A DNA stretch of 64,000 nucleotides, from assembly GCF_900107015.1 (NCBI RefSeq), contig NZ_FNOI01000004.1, positions 186,001 through 250,000 on the forward strand, read 5' to 3'. The DNA is from Litoreibacter albidus (GTDB lineage: Bacteria > Pseudomonadota > Alphaproteobacteria > Rhodobacterales > Rhodobacteraceae). The notes under the pieces are model-generated. The model was not told the DNA's origin, searched no databases, and saw only the letters and a program-made list of their open reading frames with translations. Both the position numbers and the translations under genes were made by a program. Position 1 is the first letter of the stretch. Every line of letters begins with the position of its first letter. This document shows, in pieces, positions 18,438 to 28,588 of this stretch.

Positions 18438-19118
18438 ATGACGTATGATCTTCTTATCGGCGACCGCTCCTATTCCAGTTGGTCCCTACGAGGTTGGCTT
18501 TTGTTCGCAAAGTTCGACATCGCCGCGACCGTGCATGACACACGGTTCTACATTCCCCAGTTCCAAGAGGACTTGAAGCCCTTCGCCCCCGCGCGCACCG
18601 TGCCCGTCATCCGCTTGCCCGAAGGTGGCATCGTGATGGACAGCCTCGCCATCGCGGAGACGCTGGCCGAACGCCACCCCGACAAAGGCTACTGGCCCGA
18701 AGACCTCGAGGCGCGGGCCTTGGCGCGCGGTATGGTCGCCGAGATGCACAGCGGCTACGGCGCGCTGCGCTCCGCCTGCCCGATGAACCTGCGCCAAAGC
18801 TTTGTCGACTTCCCCGTCTCGGACGCCGTCGCGGCAGATGTTGCGCGGATCGAGCAGCTCTGGGCCGCCGCCCGTGCGCTTGCCACAGAGGGCCCGTGGC
18901 TGTTCGGTGCGTATTCCGTGGCGGATGCGTTCTTCGCGCCCATCGCGGCCCGCATGGCCGGATACGGCCTGCCGGTGAGCGAGGCGTCGAAACCCTACAT
19001 CGTGCACACGATCTCTGACCCGACGTTCTTGGAATGGCGCAGACGTGGGCTGCAAGACGCGCCGCAATCGAAATATGACCTGCCCTACGCCGCAGGGAAA
19101 TGGCCCGGCCCCGATTAA
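18438..19118 (+). CDS. Glutathione S-transferase family protein
   Basis: 226 residues. The N-terminal thioredoxin-like domain begins YDLLIGDRSYSSWSLRGWLL with the catalytic Ser in SYSSWS, and includes the glutathione-binding cis-Pro and SLAIAETLAERHPD. A helical C-terminal domain follows with WLFGAYSVADAFFAPIAARM. The substrate is unknown; SYSSWS-type GSTs are typical of proteobacteria and act in detoxification. It is preceded by a 58-base gap after the phosphatase. Confidence 0.9.
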   Translation: MTYDLLIGDRSYSSWSLRGWLLFAKFDIAATVHDTRFYIPQFQEDLKPFAPARTVPVIRLPEGGIVMDSLAIAETLAERHPDKGYWPEDLEARALARGMVAEMHSGYGALRSACPMNLRQSFVDFPVSDAVAADVARIEQLWAAARALATEGPWLFGAYSVADAFFAPIAARMAGYGLPVSEASKPYIVHTISDPTFLEWRRRGLQDAPQSKYDLPYAAGKWPGPD

Positions 19119-19182
19119 GTAAACCTCGCGTTAACCAAGCATCCGCCACTGTGCCCGCCAAGGGATCAACACCGAGGCTGAA

Positions 19183-20685
19183 TTGGTTACGCGCACCTAC
19201 ACAGTTGCCTTCGAGGGCATCGAGGCCCGGCTGGTCGAGGTGCAATGCGCCGTGACCGCTGGGCTTCCGTCGTTCTCCATCGTGGGTTTGGCCGACAAAG
19301 CGGTCAGCGAGGCCCGCGACAGGGTCCGCGCCGCCCTGACCGCCATGTCCATCGCCATGCCGTCAAAGCGCGTGACGGTGAACCTGTCCCCCGCCGACCT
19401 GCCAAAAGAAGGCTCGCATTTCGACCTGCCGATCGCCCTTGCCCTGCTCGCGGCGCTCGACATTCTGCCTGCCGAAGATGTGCAAAACACCGTGGCCTTA
19501 GGGGAGCTTTCGCTCGATGGTTCTTTGGTGCCGGTTATCGGCACCCTGCCCGCCGCGCTGACCGCGGCGGAACAGGAATGCTGCCTGCTTTGCCCCGAGC
19601 AATGCGGCGCGGAGGCCGCTTGGGTCGACGCCGCGCGGGTGTTCGGCGCGTCCTCCCTTCTGGAGGTTGTCCAGCATTACACCGGCCAAAAGCCCCTGAC
19701 CGCAGCCACACCCGGCGAAATCACGCGGCCCCAACACAGCAAAGACCTGCGCGACGTAAAAGGGCAAGAACGCGCCAAACGCGCGCTGGAAATCGCCGCG
19801 GCGGGGCGTCATCACCTGCTGCTGGTGGGCACACCCGGCTCTGGCAAATCCATGCTGGCCGCCCGCCTGCCCGGCATCCTGCCGCCCCTTTCGCCGGAGG
19901 AGGCGTTGGAAACCTCAATGATCCATTCGCTCGCCGGATTGCTCAAGGATGGCGGCATCTCGCGGGAGCGCCCGTTCAGAACGCCGCATCATACCGCGTC
20001 CATGGCGGCCATCGTGGGTGGCGGGCGCGGCGCAAAACCGGGGGAGATATCCTTGGCCCACAACGGCGTGCTGTTCATGGACGAATTCCCCGAATACCCC
20101 CGCGCCGTTCTGGAAACCCTGCGCCAGCCGATTGAAACCGGCGACGTCGTTGTGGCCCGCGCCAACGCGCATGTGCGCTACCCGTGCAAGTTCATGTTGG
20201 TCGCCGCCGCCAACCCGTGCAAATGCGGCTACATGACCGACGCGGCGCAAGCCTGCGCCCGTGCCCCGCTGTGTGGCGAGGATTATATGGGCCGCATATC
20301 CGGCCCCTTGATGGACAGGTTCGATTTGCGTCTGGACGTGCCGCCCGTCGCCTTCACCGATCTGGATTTGCCTGCGTCCGGCGACACCTCCGTAGAGGTG
20401 GCCGCACGGGTAAAAGCCGCCCGCGACGTGCAAAGCACGCGCTTCAAGGGTCATGCAGGTGTGCGCGTCAACGCGGATGCGGAGGGCGAGTTACTCAAGG
20501 AAATCGCCACACCCGACGCCGAGGGCGCGGCGCTTCTGACCCGCGCGGCGGAGCACTACCGTCTGTCCGCGCGCAGCTACCACCGTGTGCTGCGCGTGGC
20601 ACGCACCATCGCTGACTTGGAGGGCAGCACGCACGTTTGCGCCCCCCATATCGCGGAGGCCGTGAGCTACCGGACCGCGTCCTGA
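19183..20685 (+). CDS. comM: YifB/ComM-family Mg chelatase-like ATPase
   Basis: 500 residues: an N-terminal ChlI-like domain (GLPSFSIVGLADKAVSEARDRVRAAL), AAA ATPase with LLLVGTPGSGKSMLAARLPGILPPL and LAHNGVLFMDEFPEY, an AANPCKCGY zinc-like segment, and the C-terminal helical Mg-chelatase-like domain with SARSYHRVLRVARTIADLEG. ComM proteins are hexameric helicases that promote branch migration during natural transformation. The start is TTG at 19183 (LVTRTYTVAFEG), the only codon giving the conserved N terminus. It converges exactly with gshB: the stop codons abut as TGATCA. Confidence 0.93.
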   Translation: MVTRTYTVAFEGIEARLVEVQCAVTAGLPSFSIVGLADKAVSEARDRVRAALTAMSIAMPSKRVTVNLSPADLPKEGSHFDLPIALALLAALDILPAEDVQNTVALGELSLDGSLVPVIGTLPAALTAAEQECCLLCPEQCGAEAAWVDAARVFGASSLLEVVQHYTGQKPLTAATPGEITRPQHSKDLRDVKGQERAKRALEIAAAGRHHLLLVGTPGSGKSMLAARLPGILPPLSPEEALETSMIHSLAGLLKDGGISRERPFRTPHHTASMAAIVGGGRGAKPGEISLAHNGVLFMDEFPEYPRAVLETLRQPIETGDVVVARANAHVRYPCKFMLVAAANPCKCGYMTDAAQACARAPLCGEDYMGRISGPLMDRFDLRLDVPPVAFTDLDLPASGDTSVEVAARVKAARDVQSTRFKGHAGVRVNADAEGELLKEIATPDAEGAALLTRAAEHYRLSARSYHRVLRVARTIADLEGSTHVCAPHIAEAVSYRTAS

Positions 20686-21627
20686 TCAGGCGCGTTTGGC
20701 CTCGATCGCTTCCCAGATTTTGGCGGTAATGTTCACCCCGTCAAAGCGCTCCAGCTCTTGAATGCCCGTGGGGGAGGTCACGTTGATTTCCGTCAACCAG
20801 CCGCCGATCACGTCGATCCCCACGAACACTTGGCCGTGGTTCTTCAAATCCGCGCCTATGCGTTCGCAAATCTCGCGGTCGCGCTCTGTCAGGCCGACTT
20901 TTTCCGGCCGCCCGCCAACGTGCATGTTGGAGCGGGTCTCCCCCTTGGCAGGCACGCGGTTGATCGCGCCAACAGGCGCGCCGTCCACCAGAATGATCCG
21001 CTTGTCGCCCTTTGCCACATCGGGCAGGAATTTTTGCATGATCAGCGGCTCGTTGTTGATCCCCGCGAACAGCTCGTGCAGCGAATTGAGGTTGCGATCC
21101 TCCGGCGTCAGGCGAAACACCCCCGCGCCGCCGTTGCCGTAAAGCGGCTTCAGGATCACATCGCCGTGGCGTTCCTTGAACGCCTTCAGCGTCGCCAAAT
21201 CCCGCGCAATCGCCGTCGGCGGCGTCAAATCGGGGTAGTCCAGCACCTTCAGCTTTTCGGGCCAGTTGCGCACCCACGTCGGATCATTCACCACCAGCGT
21301 ATCCGGATGGATGCGGTCCAGAATATGCGTCGTCGTGATGTAGCCCATGTCGAACGGCGGATCTTGGCGCAGCCAGACCACGTCCCAATCCGCCAGATTG
21401 ACGCGTTGACGCGCGCCCAGCTCAAAGTGGTCACCTTTGACGCGGCGTACGGTCAGCGGCCAACCGTTGGCGTAGACCTCGCCCTCTTCATATGACAGCG
21501 CGTCGGGGGTGTAATAGAACAGCTCGTGGCCGCGCGCTTGCGCTTCCTCCGCGATGCGAAAACTTGAATCCCCGTCGATATCAATGTGATCAATCGGGTC
21601 CATTTGAATGGCGACCTTCAGGCCCAT
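20686..21627 (-). CDS. gshB: Glutathione synthase
   Basis: ATP-grasp ligase joining gamma-glutamylcysteine and glycine. 313 residues from the Met at 21627 ([12 protein letters not shown]). Recognisable segments are [35 protein letters not shown], the ATP-grasp NGGAGVFRL loop, [16 protein letters not shown], and the C-terminal [24 protein letters not shown]. The 21 open codons upstream of this Met are not part of the family. It is the last of a minus-strand set with yraN and rsmI. Confidence 0.96.
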   Translation of the reverse strand: MGLKVAIQMDPIDHIDIDGDSSFRIAEEAQARGHELFYYTPDALSYEEGEVYANGWPLTVRRVKGDHFELGARQRVNLADWDVVWLRQDPPFDMGYITTTHILDRIHPDTLVVNDPTWVRNWPEKLKVLDYPDLTPPTAIARDLATLKAFKERHGDVILKPLYGNGGAGVFRLTPEDRNLNSLHELFAGINNEPLIMQKFLPDVAKGDKRIILVDGAPVGAINRVPAKGETRSNMHVGGRPEKVGLTERDREICERIGADLKNHGQVFVGIDVIGGWLTEINVTSPTGIQELERFDGVNITAKIWEAIEAKRA

Positions 21628-21745
21628 GCGCTGTCCTTCCATGGCATCGGGCAGAAAATCGGCCCCTCGCACCCTTAAATGAGGCAGCAAGGTCCGGCTT
21701 TCAATCCATTATCTACAAATAGCCATCGCTGCGCAGGCGCACAGG

Positions 21746-22111
21746 TCACGCGCCCAGCGCGTTCTCGATGATCTCGATCCGCCCGACGCCGTCCACAAGG
21801 GCCACGTCAAACCGCATGTCGGTGTCTTGGCCCGATGGTTCACTGGCGACGAATTCACAGGCGGCATCCAGCAGCCGGGCCATTTGATCCGCGCCAAGCC
21901 GCTCCGCCGCGCGGGCGTGGGATCGGCTTTGCTTGACCTCAACGAAAATGACACGGCCCTCCCAGCGCATCACTAGGTCTACCTCCCCACCGCGCCCCCT
22001 GAACCGGTGCGCGGCAAAGGTGTATCCGCGCCGCAAATAATGCCGTGCGACGCTGCGCTCTGCCTCAATCCCCGCGTGGTATCCTGTTCGCCCACGCTCG
22101 GATCGCGACAT
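21746..22111 (-). CDS. yraN: UPF0102 (YraN-like) endonuclease-fold protein
   Basis: 121 residues of the UPF0102 family, which has a PD-(D/E)XK nuclease-like core: RFRGRGGEVDLVM and VIFVEVKQSRSHARAAERL carry the E-D-ExK pattern. No activity has been fixed for the family. It sits two bases after the rsmI stop. rsmI, yraN and an lpoA-like gene also cluster in E. coli (yraL-yraM-yraN), supporting the call. Confidence 0.9.
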   Translation of the reverse strand: MSRSERGRTGYHAGIEAERSVARHYLRRGYTFAAHRFRGRGGEVDLVMRWEGRVIFVEVKQSRSHARAAERLGADQMARLLDAACEFVASEPSGQDTDMRFDVALVDGVGRIEIIENALGA

Positions 22112-22113
22112 GG

Positions 22114-22980
22114 CTACTTTCCTTCTTTCTCCAACCGCAACGCGGCTTGGTAAACCTGCCTGCGCGGCTGGCCTGTGGCTGCCACGACCTGCGCCACCGC
22201 ATCCTTCAAAGATCCCGCGTCCATTGCCTCCTTCAGCAAAATGTCGGTGTCCTTCTCGTCAAAGGCGCTCACCTCCCCGCGCGCGACCAGCACCACAACC
22301 TCCCCCTTCAAGGTGACGCCGTCCAGTTCAGCAACCAGTTCCGCCAAGCTGCCGCGCCGGACTTCCTCAAACTTCTTCGTCAACTCCCGCGCAACAACCG
22401 CCTCGCGCGTCTCGCCGTATACTTCGACCAAATCCGCTAACATTTTGTGAACGCGTTTGGGGCTCTCGTAGAACACCAATGTGCCGGGCACCTCTGCCAA
22501 GCTGCGCAGGAAGCTTTGCCGCTGGCCCTTGGAGGTCGGCGCGAAGCCCGCAAAGAAAAACGCATCCGTCGCCAGCCCGCTGACCGACAGTGCCGCCAGC
22601 ACCGCCGACGGTCCGGGTGCTGCGGTCACCATGTAGCCCTCTTCGGTCACGGCACGCCCCAACTGGTAGCCGGGATCAGCGACAAGTGGCGTCCCCGCCT
22701 CCGAGGCGTAGGCCACGGACTTGCCATCCGCCAAGGCGCGCAAAATCTTCGGGCGCGCCGACGCGCCGTTGTGATCGTGGTAGGCCACCATCGCCCTACC
22801 GTCCAAAGCGATTCCATGAATGTCCATCAATCGGCGCAAAGTCCGCGTGTCTTCCGCGGCCAAAACATCCGCCGAGGCCAGAATATCCAGCGCCCGCAAC
22901 GTGATGTCGCGGGCCGTTCCGATGGGCGTGGCTATGAAATACAGGCCCGAGGCCAGATTTACGCGTTTTGCAGCCGTCAT
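22114..22980 (-). CDS. rsmI: 16S rRNA (cytidine-1402-2'-O)-methyltransferase
   Basis: SAM-dependent tetrapyrrole-methylase-fold enzyme that 2'-O-methylates C1402 in the decoding centre. 288 residues with LYFIATPIGTARDITLRALDIL, the EDTR motif (AAEDTRTLRRL), SEAGTPLVADPGYQLGR, AAPGPSAVLAALSVSGL and FYESPKRVHKML, all signature segments. It is divergent from the lipoprotein gene and coupled to yraN. Confidence 0.96.
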   Translation of the reverse strand: MTAAKRVNLASGLYFIATPIGTARDITLRALDILASADVLAAEDTRTLRRLMDIHGIALDGRAMVAYHDHNGASARPKILRALADGKSVAYASEAGTPLVADPGYQLGRAVTEEGYMVTAAPGPSAVLAALSVSGLATDAFFFAGFAPTSKGQRQSFLRSLAEVPGTLVFYESPKRVHKMLADLVEVYGETREAVVARELTKKFEEVRRGSLAELVAELDGVTLKGEVVVLVARGEVSAFDEKDTDILLKEAMDAGSLKDAVAQVVAATGQPRRQVYQAALRLEKEGK

Positions 22981-23092
22981 GAGCTTAACCCTTCGTCTTC
23001 ACGTTTACTTGGCACTCCATACCTCGTATTCAAAGGGCCACAAGTGTGGCTGTGCCGGCGGCCATTTGGTGGGGACTTTTGGAGTGATAGAC

Positions 23093-24271
23093 ATGTTCAA
23101 CCTTTTGGGAAGCGCCCGCAAGGGCACACGCGCCATTTTGGCGATCGCCGCGGCCACTGCGCTGGCGGCCTGCGACGTAGATTTGACCCAAGGCGGCGGT
23201 GCCGGTGGTGGGGCCAAGTCGAAAGGGGGCGCGGTCAATGTTGCCCTGCTGGTGCCTTACGGCTCCGCGACACCGGGTGATGACGGCTTGGCCCGTGCGC
23301 TGGAAAACTCCGCGCGTTTGGCTGCCGCCGATCTGGGCGAAGGCAAGGTGAACATCACCGTTTACAAGACCGCCGGTCAGGCTGGCACGGCTGCGAGCGT
23401 GGCGAACCAAGCCGTGGCCGCTGGCGCGGACATCATCCTCGGGCCGCTGCGCTCTGACGCGGCGAACGCTGTGGCGGTCGCGGTTGCGGGCTCCAAGGTG
23501 AACGTCATTTCGTTCTCCAACAACACCTCCATCGCGGGCGGCAACCTGTTCGTGATCGGCAACACCTACGACAGCATCGCGTCGCGCCTGATGAGCTATG
23601 CCAGCGCCCAAGGCCGCACCCGCGTCGTTGTGGTTTACCCGCAAACGCCGGTCGGCCAGATCGGACGCTCCGCCGTGGTGAAGGCCACCGCAGGCACCAA
23701 CGTGAAGGTCGTCGGCGACGGCTCTTTCCAGTTTAGCGAGCAAGGCATCGTTGCGGCGGTCCCGTCCATCGCGAACACCATCAAGGAAACCGGCGCGACG
23801 GCTGTTATGCTGACATCCGACAGCACCGGCGCGCTGCCCCTGTTGGCGCAACTCCTGCCGGAGCAAGGCGTCAGCCCCTCCGTGACCAAATACATCGGCT
23901 TGACCCGCTGGGACGTGCCTGCGCAAACCCTGTCCCTGCCAGGCATCCAAGGCGGCTGGTTCGCGCTGCCTGATCCTGCGCCAGTGGCCCAGTTCAACGC
24001 CCGCTACAGCAGCACCTACGGCGGTTCCGCGCACCCGCTGGCTGGCCTCGCCTATGACGGCGTGGCGGCAATCGGGGCGTTGTCCGCCAAAAAGCTGGCG
24101 ATGACCAAGGGCAACTTGACTCAATCCTCTGGCTTCAAAGGCGTGAACGGGGTATTCCGATTTAAAGCCGACGGCACAAACCAACGTGCCATGGCAATCG
24201 CGCAAGTGACGAACAATCAGGTCCAGATTATTGATCCCGCACCAAAATCATTCGGCTTCGGCGGCTTCTGA
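23093..24271 (+). CDS. Penicillin-binding protein activator (LpoA-like) lipoprotein
   Basis: 392 residues from the Met at 23093. The lipoprotein signal ends at ATALAAC, giving a lipidated Cys. The mature part is a periplasmic-binding-protein fold (VNVALLVPYGSATPGDDGLARALENSARLA, GADIILGPLRSDAANAVA, VVVYPQTPVGQIGRSA) of the type used in LpoA, which activates PBP1A. A branched-chain amino acid binding protein is less likely given the rsmI-yraN neighbourhood, as around E. coli lpoA. The open frame runs upstream into the rsmI region but only the Met at 23093 gives a signal peptide. Its end overlaps the presumed glnD start. Confidence 0.85.
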   Translation: MFNLLGSARKGTRAILAIAAATALAACDVDLTQGGGAGGGAKSKGGAVNVALLVPYGSATPGDDGLARALENSARLAAADLGEGKVNITVYKTAGQAGTAASVANQAVAAGADIILGPLRSDAANAVAVAVAGSKVNVISFSNNTSIAGGNLFVIGNTYDSIASRLMSYASAQGRTRVVVVYPQTPVGQIGRSAVVKATAGTNVKVVGDGSFQFSEQGIVAAVPSIANTIKETGATAVMLTSDSTGALPLLAQLLPEQGVSPSVTKYIGLTRWDVPAQTLSLPGIQGGWFALPDPAPVAQFNARYSSTYGGSAHPLAGLAYDGVAAIGALSAKKLAMTKGNLTQSSGFKGVNGVFRFKADGTNQRAMAIAQVTNNQVQIIDPAPKSFGFGGF

Positions 24272-27050
24272 GCTTAGCCCGATCGACTTATCACCTCTGG
24301 CGCCGGACGAGCTTATCGCTCCGGCGCTGGACATTTTCGACGCCTCTATCGTCCACGCACAGCTAGATGCCGCCATGGTGGACTGCCCTGATCCGAAGGC
24401 GATGCGCGCGGCCACCGTCGAAATCCTCTCTGATGTGCAAACGCGGTCCCGCAAGATCATTGCGGACTCCTTCGCCCAAAAGCCCAGAGCCGCCCGTCGC
24501 CTGACCCATTCCTACAGCTACCTGACCGACGGTTTGGTCCGCGCGGCCTTCCACGTCGCCCGCACGTATCTGCACCCGATCTCCAACCCCACTGAATCTG
24601 AACGCCTCGCCGTGATGGCCGTGGGCGGCTACGGGCGCGGTGAGATGGCGCCCTTCTCTGACGTCGATCTGCTGTTCCTGACCCCTTACAAAATTACCCC
24701 GTGGGCCGAGAGCACGATTGAGTCGATGCTCTACATCCTGTGGGACTTGAAGCTGAAAATCGGCCACTCTTCGCGCACCGTCAAAGACTGCCTGCGCTTG
24801 GGGCGCGACGATTTCACCATCCGCACCGCCCTGCTGGAACACCGCCTTGTCGATGGCGACGCCAAGCTCGCCAAACAGCTCGACAAGCAACTGTGGAGCA
24901 AGCTGTTCAACGACACCGGCGCGGAGTTCGTGGAGGCCAAGCTGGACGAACGCGAGGAGCGTTTGAAAAAGCACGGCGGCCAGCGCTACATAGTGGAGCC
25001 GAACGTCAAAGAGGGCAAAGGCGGCTTGCGTGATCTCCAGTCGCTCTACTGGATCGCCAAATACGTCAACCGCGTGAAAACCGTCGATGAATTGGTCGAC
25101 CTCAACGTTTTCACCCGCGACGAGCTGACCAGCTTCCGGCAGGCCGACCGCTTTGTCTGGGCCACCCGCGCGCATATGCACCTGATCGCCAACCGCGCCA
25201 GCGAGCAACTCAGCTTCGACGTGCAGGTCGAGGTGGCCAGCCGCATGGGCTACACCGATACCGGTGGACGCCGCGCGGTGGAACACTTCATGCAAGACTA
25301 CTTCCGCCACGCCACCCGGGTCGGCGAATTGACCCGCATCCTGCTCACCGATCTGGAAGCACGTCACGTCAAGCAAGAGCCCGCGATCATCGGCTTCCTG
25401 CGCAACGCGCGGCGCAAGCGGTTGAAGAAGGGCTACAGCCGCCGCCAAAACCGGCTGGACGTGGTCGACAAGCTGGAATTCCTCGCCGACCCGCTGAACA
25501 TGCTGCGGGTGTTTGAGGAGGCCTTGCGCACAGGCTACCTGATCCACCCCGACGTGATGCGCCTGATCGCCGCCAACCTTGACCTGATCCGTGGTCTAGA
25601 GGGCAACAAGGTCGCCGCGCGTATTTTCTTGGATACTTTGCTCAAGCACGGCAATCCCGAACGCGCCCTGCGCCGGATGAACGAGCTGGGTGTGCTGGGG
25701 GCCTTCATCCCCGATTTTCAGACCATCGTGGCGATGATGCAGTTCAACATGTACCACTCTTACACGGTGGACGAGCACACGATCCAAACCATTTCCCACC
25801 TCGCCAAGATCGAGCGCGAGGAGCTGATCGAAGAACTCCCCGTGGCCTCAGGCATCCTGAGCGAAGGTGTTAACCGCAAGGTTCTTTATGTCGCCCTGCT
25901 GCTGCACGATATCGGCAAGGGCCGCGCCGAAGATCACTCTATTTTGGGGGCCAAAATGGCCCGCTACATCGCCCCGCGCCTTGGGTTAAACAAAGAGGAA
26001 TGCGAAACCGTCGAATGGCTGGTCCGCTACCACCTGCTGATGTCGGATCTTGCGCAAAAGCGCGACATCGCGGACCCGCGCACCGTGCGCGACTTCGCCA
26101 AGGCGGTGAAATCCGTCAAGCGGCTGGACCTGCTCTGCGTCCTGACCGTCTGCGATATTCGCGGCGTTGGCCCGAACGTGTGGAACAACTGGAAGGCCTC
26201 TCTGATCCGCGCGCTGTACCGCCAAACGCGGCGCGGGCTGGAGGACGGCATGGAAGCCCTGAACCGCGAAGAACGCGGCGCAGGGGCCAAGAAGAAGCTG
26301 CGCGCAGCCCTCCCCGATTGGACGAAGAAAGACCTCAACCGCGAAGTCGCGCGCCACTACCCGCCCTACTGGCAGGGGCTGCACGTCAAGGCGCATGTGG
26401 ACTTTGCCAAGCTGCTGCGCGGCATCCCCACGGATGAAATCCGTATTGAGCTGACCCCCGACGAAGACCGCGACGCCACCCGCGCCTGCTTTGCCATGGC
26501 CGACCATCCGGGCATTTTCTCGCGCATGTGCGGTGCCTTGGCGCTGGTTGGTGCAAATGTCGTGGACGCGCGGACCTACACCAGCAAGGACGGCTTCGCC
26601 ACGGCGGCCTTCTGGATACAGGACGGCGAAGGCCACCCCTACAACATGACCCGCCTGCCGCGCCTGAAGTCGATGATCCACAAAACCCTGATGGGCGAAG
26701 TCCTCGCCCGCGAGGCGCTGGTGTCCAAAGACAAGATCAAAAAGCGCGAGCGCCCGTTTACGGTGCCCACATCGGTCACCTTTGATAACGAAGGCTCGGA
26801 GATTTACACCATCATCGAGGTCGACACCCGCGACCGTCCGGGGCTGCTCTATGACCTTAGCCGCACCCTGTCGGAAACCAACATCCAGATCGCATCCGCC
26901 ATGATCGCCACTTACGGCGCGCAGGTCGTGGATACCTTCTATGTGAAAGACATGTTCGGTCTGAAATTCCACTCCGCCTCCAAACAGGCCACCATTGAGC
27001 GCAAACTGCGCGAGGCCATTGCACGCGGCTCGGAACGGGCGGGCGTATGA
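24231..27050 (+). CDS. glnD: [Protein-PII] uridylyltransferase / uridylyl-removing enzyme
   Basis: Nitrogen sensor that uridylylates PII proteins when glutamine is low and reverses this when glutamine is high. About 939 residues: nucleotidyltransferase GGYGRGEMAPFSDVDLLFL, a PII-UTase-specific YIVEPNVKEGKGGLRDLQSLYW segment, HD phosphohydrolase LLLHDIGKGRAEDHS, and two C-terminal ACT domains (ADHPGIFSRMCGALALVGANVV; DRPGLLYDLSRTLSETNIQIAS). The start is uncertain: the frame opens with TTG at 24231, overlapping the upstream gene by 41 bases, and the next Met is residue 49. murJ follows with an ATGA overlap. Confidence 0.94.
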   Translation: MIPHQNHSASAASELSPIDLSPLAPDELIAPALDIFDASIVHAQLDAAMVDCPDPKAMRAATVEILSDVQTRSRKIIADSFAQKPRAARRLTHSYSYLTDGLVRAAFHVARTYLHPISNPTESERLAVMAVGGYGRGEMAPFSDVDLLFLTPYKITPWAESTIESMLYILWDLKLKIGHSSRTVKDCLRLGRDDFTIRTALLEHRLVDGDAKLAKQLDKQLWSKLFNDTGAEFVEAKLDEREERLKKHGGQRYIVEPNVKEGKGGLRDLQSLYWIAKYVNRVKTVDELVDLNVFTRDELTSFRQADRFVWATRAHMHLIANRASEQLSFDVQVEVASRMGYTDTGGRRAVEHFMQDYFRHATRVGELTRILLTDLEARHVKQEPAIIGFLRNARRKRLKKGYSRRQNRLDVVDKLEFLADPLNMLRVFEEALRTGYLIHPDVMRLIAANLDLIRGLEGNKVAARIFLDTLLKHGNPERALRRMNELGVLGAFIPDFQTIVAMMQFNMYHSYTVDEHTIQTISHLAKIEREELIEELPVASGILSEGVNRKVLYVALLLHDIGKGRAEDHSILGAKMARYIAPRLGLNKEECETVEWLVRYHLLMSDLAQKRDIADPRTVRDFAKAVKSVKRLDLLCVLTVCDIRGVGPNVWNNWKASLIRALYRQTRRGLEDGMEALNREERGAGAKKKLRAALPDWTKKDLNREVARHYPPYWQGLHVKAHVDFAKLLRGIPTDEIRIELTPDEDRDATRACFAMADHPGIFSRMCGALALVGANVVDARTYTSKDGFATAAFWIQDGEGHPYNMTRLPRLKSMIHKTLMGEVLAREALVSKDKIKKRERPFTVPTSVTFDNEGSEIYTIIEVDTRDRPGLLYDLSRTLSETNIQIASAMIATYGAQVVDTFYVKDMFGLKFHSASKQATIERKLREAIARGSERAGV

Positions 27051-28588
27051 GCCAACCCAGCCGGTTAATGCGCGGTTTTGCGACCGTGGGCATGTGGACG
27101 TTGCTGTCGCGCATCTTGGGCTTCGTGCGCGACGTGCTGATCGCGGGCTTCCTTGGCGCGGGCCCCGTGGCGGAGGCCTTCCTGATCGCCTTCTCCCTGC
27201 CCAACATGTTCCGCCGCTTCTTCGCGGAGGGCGCGTTCAACATGGCCTTCGTGCCGATGTTCTCCAAGAAGGTGCAATCGGGCGATGATCCGCTCACCTT
27301 CGCCCGTGATGCCTTCACGGGGCTGGGCACCTTGCTGATCATTTTCACCGTGGTCGCGCAAATCTTCATGCCCGCTTTGGTGCTGCTCATGGCCTCCGGC
27401 TTCGTCGCGGATGAGCGGTTCGAGCTGGCCACGCTCTTTGGCCGCATCGCCTTCCCCTATATCTTGTTCATCTCCCTTGCTGCGCTGCTGTCCGGCGTTT
27501 TGAACGCCACGGGGCGCTTTGTGGCCGCCGCCGCGGCGCCGGTGCTGCTGAACGTCATGTTCATCGCCACGCTCAGCATCGCGTGGGCCTTGGGTGCCGA
27601 CATCGGCCTGACGCTGGCGTGGACCGTCCCCGCCGCTGGCATCGCGCAACTGGCGCTGGTCTGGGTCGCCGCCGCGCGTGCAGGCTACCGCCTGATCCCG
27701 CGCCGCCCGCGCATGACGCCAGAACTCAAACGCCTTGCCATCATCGCCGCCCCCGCCGCCTTGGCGGGGGGCGTGGTGCAAGTAAACTTACTGGTGGGCC
27801 GCAACGTCGCCAGTTGGACAGAGGGCGCAATCGCGTGGGTCAACTACGCCGATCGCCTCTACCAACTGCCCCTTGGCGTGGTCGCGATCGCCATCGGTGT
27901 GGTGCTGTTGCCCGAACTGTCGCGCCGCTTGCAGGCCGACGACGTGGCGGGGGGGCAAGCCGCGCTCAGCCGCGCAGGCGAAGTGGCCTTGGCCCTGACC
28001 GTCCCTTGCGCCGTCGCACTCATGGTCATCCCCTCGCCGATGATTTCCGTCCTGTTCGAGCGGGGCCGTTTCACCGCAGAGGACACCGCCGCCACCGCGC
28101 TGGCGGTTGCCATCTACGGGCTTGGACTGCCTGCGTTCGTGCTTCAGAAAATCTTCCAGCCGCTTTATTTCGCCCGCGAGGACACCAAGCGTCCGTTCTA
28201 CTTCGCGCTGGCCGCGATGGTGATCAACGCTGTTGTTGCCGTGGGTCTCTGGGTGTGGCTCGACTACCTTGCCGCCGCCTTGGCGACCTCCTTGGCGGGC
28301 TGGGCTATGGCGTGGCTGTTGTGGCATTACTCGCGTGATTTCGGCCCTGCTGCCAGTTTTGACGACCGCTTTCGCACACGCGCGCCGCGCATCATCGCGG
28401 CGTCGGTGCTGATGGGCGCGTTCCTCTACGGCGCGCATCTGGTGATGGCGCCGCTGTTCCAGATGGGCGCGTGGCGCTATCTGGCGCTTGCGGTTTTGTT
28501 GATCAGTGGCGGCGTCGTCTACGGCCTGTTGGGGCGCTTGCTTGGCGCATTCACCCCGTCAGATTTGAAACGCAGCCTCAAGCGCTAG
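27047..28588 (+). CDS. murJ: Lipid II flippase MurJ
   Basis: Inner-membrane MATE-like flippase that moves lipid II to the periplasm for peptidoglycan synthesis. 513 residues with about 14 hydrophobic helices; the N terminus RGFATVGMWTLLSRILGFVRDVLIAGFLGAG and ANMFRRFFAEGAF-like LPNMFRRFFAEGAFNMAFVPMF are strong MurJ signatures, including the Arg residues lining the central cavity. It overlaps glnD by four bases and ends four bases inside the opposing rhomboid-like gene. Confidence 0.96.
   Translation: MSQPSRLMRGFATVGMWTLLSRILGFVRDVLIAGFLGAGPVAEAFLIAFSLPNMFRRFFAEGAFNMAFVPMFSKKVQSGDDPLTFARDAFTGLGTLLIIFTVVAQIFMPALVLLMASGFVADERFELATLFGRIAFPYILFISLAALLSGVLNATGRFVAAAAAPVLLNVMFIATLSIAWALGADIGLTLAWTVPAAGIAQLALVWVAAARAGYRLIPRRPRMTPELKRLAIIAAPAALAGGVVQVNLLVGRNVASWTEGAIAWVNYADRLYQLPLGVVAIAIGVVLLPELSRRLQADDVAGGQAALSRAGEVALALTVPCAVALMVIPSPMISVLFERGRFTAEDTAATALAVAIYGLGLPAFVLQKIFQPLYFAREDTKRPFYFALAAMVINAVVAVGLWVWLDYLAAALATSLAGWAMAWLLWHYSRDFGPAASFDDRFRTRAPRIIAASVLMGAFLYGAHLVMAPLFQMGAWRYLALAVLLISGGVVYGLLGRLLGAFTPSDLKRSLKR

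Noticed and set aside
24363-25547. 394-codon minus-strand frame opposite glnD
   Set aside because: Antisense shadow; glnD motifs on the plus strand fully account for the region.
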